Below are positions 61,727 through 64,000 of a stretch of DNA of 64,000 nucleotides, one piece after another (the first letter of the stretch is position 1; every line of letters begins with the position of its first letter). Under the pieces are notes generated by a model, which saw only the letters and a list, made by a program, of their open reading frames with translations, did no database searches and was not told the origin of the DNA. Position numbers and translations under genes: made by a program. Origin of the DNA: Gelatoporia subvermispora B (taxonomy: Eukaryota; Basidiomycota; Agaricomycetes; Polyporales; Gelatoporiaceae); contig KB445799.1 of NCBI GenBank assembly GCA_000320605.2, positions 977,234 through 1,041,233 of the forward strand. Reading direction: 5' to 3'.

Positions 61727-62955
61727 CTAAGCTCGGTCAGTGTCCTCTTCCAGGTCCTCCGTATCTTCAAAATATGCATGGCACCTCCCCCTATCTTTCT
61801 TCCTGAGCTTGATGCCGTTGTCGATCAACATCATAGTCTTATAGTGGTCGATGTTTATACTGGGCCCGACTTCGCAAATAATATTGATGGGATAACCTGC
61901 TTCCTCACGTGTCTCTTGCGCATTGAAGAGCAGACTCGTGGAGAACATCGTATCGATGAGTGAAACGGTCACCAATTTCTTCCAAGTAATTCTCCTATCG
62001 AATGACTGATCCCCTGCAGTTCGCCTAGGTGCACGCAAATATTGCAAGAAACCATCCGCTGTGGACAGGCCACGGACCTCCAACTGACGAATGGCTGGAA
62101 ATGCCCTGACGATGCCGGGGAGAGTATTCTGTACGGCATCGAAGGGGAAAATGGGGGACATGCTGCAATATCCCCTAATGATGAGCGTCCGCAAGGAATG
62201 GCAGGGTAATTTTGTTCCCGATTGTGAAGAGAAGAAATCGTGTAGTTCCCCAGAGTTAAACAGCTCCAGGTAATCCATGTGCGGCGCTTCAAATGCCCTC
62301 AGTACGAAGATGGTAGCTCTACCTAGAATCAGCGAGCGAAGCATGGGGAAGTGCACGACCCATAGGTCAACACCTGGGGCTGTGTAGAGGCGCAGTCGTC
62401 GGAATAAATTTGGACGAACTCCAAAAGAGGCGCGTGTATATTCTCGAGATGTTCTTGGAGGCATCTGCTGTACGTTGGCATGCCAACGTATGCGACAAAG
62501 TGCTTCCATCGATGACTGTGCGCAGTCAGTACATTCAGATAGCCTGCAACTTGATCCTCCTGCACGATGAGTTCTTGGGGAGTAAAGAATCCGCCCTCAG
62601 GATTTTGAGACCGTGAATCCAGAATGACGTGCAACGGTCTGTCCTTTGATCTATCCAGAAGCGCCTCGACGTAGTCCATAGGTTGGGCGCCCGTCAAGCG
62701 AATCCGTATCCAAATGATCGATGTCTTCAAAGCCACATCACGCCAATACTTGCAGACGTGCGATACAGCGACAGAGAATGATGAATGTCCCTTCAGCCCC
62801 CGCGTGTGAAGTCCATACCGGAAGACGAGTGATAGCACCTCGAAAGGGAGAGGAAACGTGGTATTTGGCTCGGCCAACATGAGATTCTGCGGCTCCTTGA
62901 GGAAAGCTACCATTGCAGTCTCTCCTTCCATTTCGCGCATCTTTCGAGTGGACAA
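61727..62955 (-). pseudogene. F-box protein with a probable 2-nt frameshift
   Basis: The N-terminal frame from 62955 carries a canonical basidiomycete F-box: FPLPFEVLSLVFRYGL, then AVSHVCKYWRDVALKT and SIIWIRIRLTG, followed by ALLDRSKDRPLHVILD and HSHRWKHF, as in typical F-box-like proteins. After LLEFVQIYSDD the similarity jumps to another frame (APGVDLWVVHFPMLRSLIL), which runs to the stop at 61727 with LRR-like strands (LRTLIIRGYCS, IRQLEVRGLS, KLVTVSLIDT). The switch lies at an ACACA run at about 62,381-62,385; removing two bases would give one continuous frame. An intron of about 40 nt could also bridge the frames but would be unusually short. So it is either a recently broken gene, an allelic or assembly error, or an odd splice. 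No intron is otherwise needed. Confidence 0.6.
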
Positions 62956-63792
62956 GGTAAAGAAAATAGCAGACTATTTCGGAGGAGATCACAGGTGGAA
63001 GCGGCGAAGTCGTTGTGGGCAGAGGAGTAGGTCCTTGGAAGATGTCAATGGTCTAGATCGGAGTTTACTGGATGACACAACTCTACGACAAAACAGTGCT
63101 ACTGTCCAGGCTTAGCGAATGTGTGTATCGTGTAAGAAATATGCACTGCGTACGATGGGAGTTATAGGCCGGTGCGCCGTGGATGTCGAGCACGAAGACG
63201 GGCGGCGGGAGAGTCCACGCACAGTTCGTTCGAAATAGGAAACACGAGGTTCGGGCGCTTGATATCATTGACATCAGCTTACAGTGCTCCATGTTCAAAT
63301 CGTACTCCTTCCAGACAACTTCAAGGCATCTCTACGGCAAAGCCATTACATTGCGGTATATGGTCAGGCTTTAATGCAGCCATCGATGTACTAATGATGA
63401 AGCGCTCATCGACACGTCGTGACACGTAACGACATGATAGGCAAGCTGAACTATTTGAGGAATATGCCTGTACAAACCCTCAATGTCGTATCTAGGAGTC
63501 TTAGTACACGGACCAAGTTCAAGATAGAACTCGGCAGGAGCCTACCTCTTTTGCGAGACCATCGGACGAAAGCAACCTGACTAATGGACCTTCGCGAGAC
63601 TTGCAGCCTGTGGCCCAAGGAGGAGACCGCGCATCCGAATGACGAATGATCCATCCGGTTGATCGAGGTCTCCAAAAGCAGTCTTGGAGTATAGAAGCAC
63701 TATATATGTCTACACGAGTGTGATTGTTAGACTACAAGACGCTCCGTTTGTGTATAATATCATCGAAAGGTTATAACGAAGAATTCATTGCG
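62956..63792. other. Intergenic region with no recognised gene
   Basis: The F-box upstream region and the 3' flank of the partial P450. Small open frames on both strands show no domain. Confidence 0.55.
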
Positions 63793-64000
63793 CTAGATGG
63801 TGCCATTCGATGCCCGAGTCTTAATCATATCGACCTCGACAACCGAGCGTGGCGTGATACGACAATCAAAAGGCTCGGGATAGCTGAAAAGCACGTTATC
63901 AGGAGGGCGGCTACCTCTATTCTGTGGTGTACGACATACCTAATAAGGTGTGAGCTGAACTTGATATCAGGCTCACCGCTCTCAGGCGGGGATATGTCAA
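63793..64000 (-). CDS. Cytochrome P450, C-terminal fragment cut by window edge
   Basis: Reading leftwards from the edge, an exon gives ISPPESGEPDIKFSSHLI, a GTATGT intron follows near 63,942, and the last exon after CTTTTCAG gives YPEPFDCRITPRSVVEVDM with stop at 63793. This matches the end of the P450 at 15623-17811 ([11 protein letters not shown], then [13 protein letters not shown]), with the same intron position. The haem loop and the rest of the enzyme lie beyond 64000. Status (intact or not) cannot be judged. Confidence 0.72.

Overview
The window reads as nuclear DNA of a basidiomycete, most likely an Agaricomycete (mushroom or polypore type). The reasons are the many short spliceosomal introns (about 45-90 nt, GT-AG with one GC-AG, one with a visible TACTAAC branch site) and gene families typical of that group: a fungal tyrosinase, microsomal P450s, a DUF6533 membrane protein, a small secreted glycopeptide-like protein, F-box/LRR proteins and a MACPF protein. 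No rRNA, tRNA, CRISPR array or bacterial-style operon was seen. All gene models were joined by hand from open frames and splice sites, so exon edges are approximate unless stated.

Layout. 0-3 kb: an intact gene (minus strand) for an uncharacterised protein with two tandem Rossmann-like N-terminal domains, a TPR segment and two CCCH zinc fingers. 4.1-4.9 kb: remnant of a DNA-transposon protein. 4.9-17.8 kb, all minus strand: tyrosinase, the condensin subunit SMC2, a MACPF pore-former-like protein and a P450. 19.4-25.9 kb: an allantoate-permease-type MFS transporter (plus), a short DUF6533 protein (minus) and a 3beta-HSD-like dehydrogenase (minus). 27.2-43.0 kb: three more copies of the TPR-CCCH family (plus), all carrying stop codons and/or frameshifts. 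The last two sit in a direct segmental duplication (about 31.4-35.8 and 39.0-43.1 kb) with an F-box/LRR gene between the units and a secreted glycopeptide gene at the left edge. 45.3-50.5 kb: an F-box protein and a trypsin-fold-like protein whose catalytic serine appears replaced by alanine. 50.9-56.2 kb: a divergent pair, a DUF262 protein and the spindle-checkpoint protein MAD1, sharing about 150 bp of upstream DNA. 56.4-60.6 kb: a large uncharacterised protein with five clear and one divergent four-cysteine modules. 61.7-64.0 kb: an F-box protein with a probable 2-nt frameshift, and the 3' end of a second P450 cut by the window edge.

Housekeeping genes (SMC2, MAD1, DUF262) are interleaved with fast-evolving accessory genes. 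I see no single pathway uniting them: tyrosinase, P450, MFS and dehydrogenase lie within 21 kb but there is no backbone synthase. The two most interesting items are the TPR-CCCH family (one intact copy, three decaying copies, undescribed N-terminal domain) and the multi-module cysteine protein at 56.4-60.6 kb.
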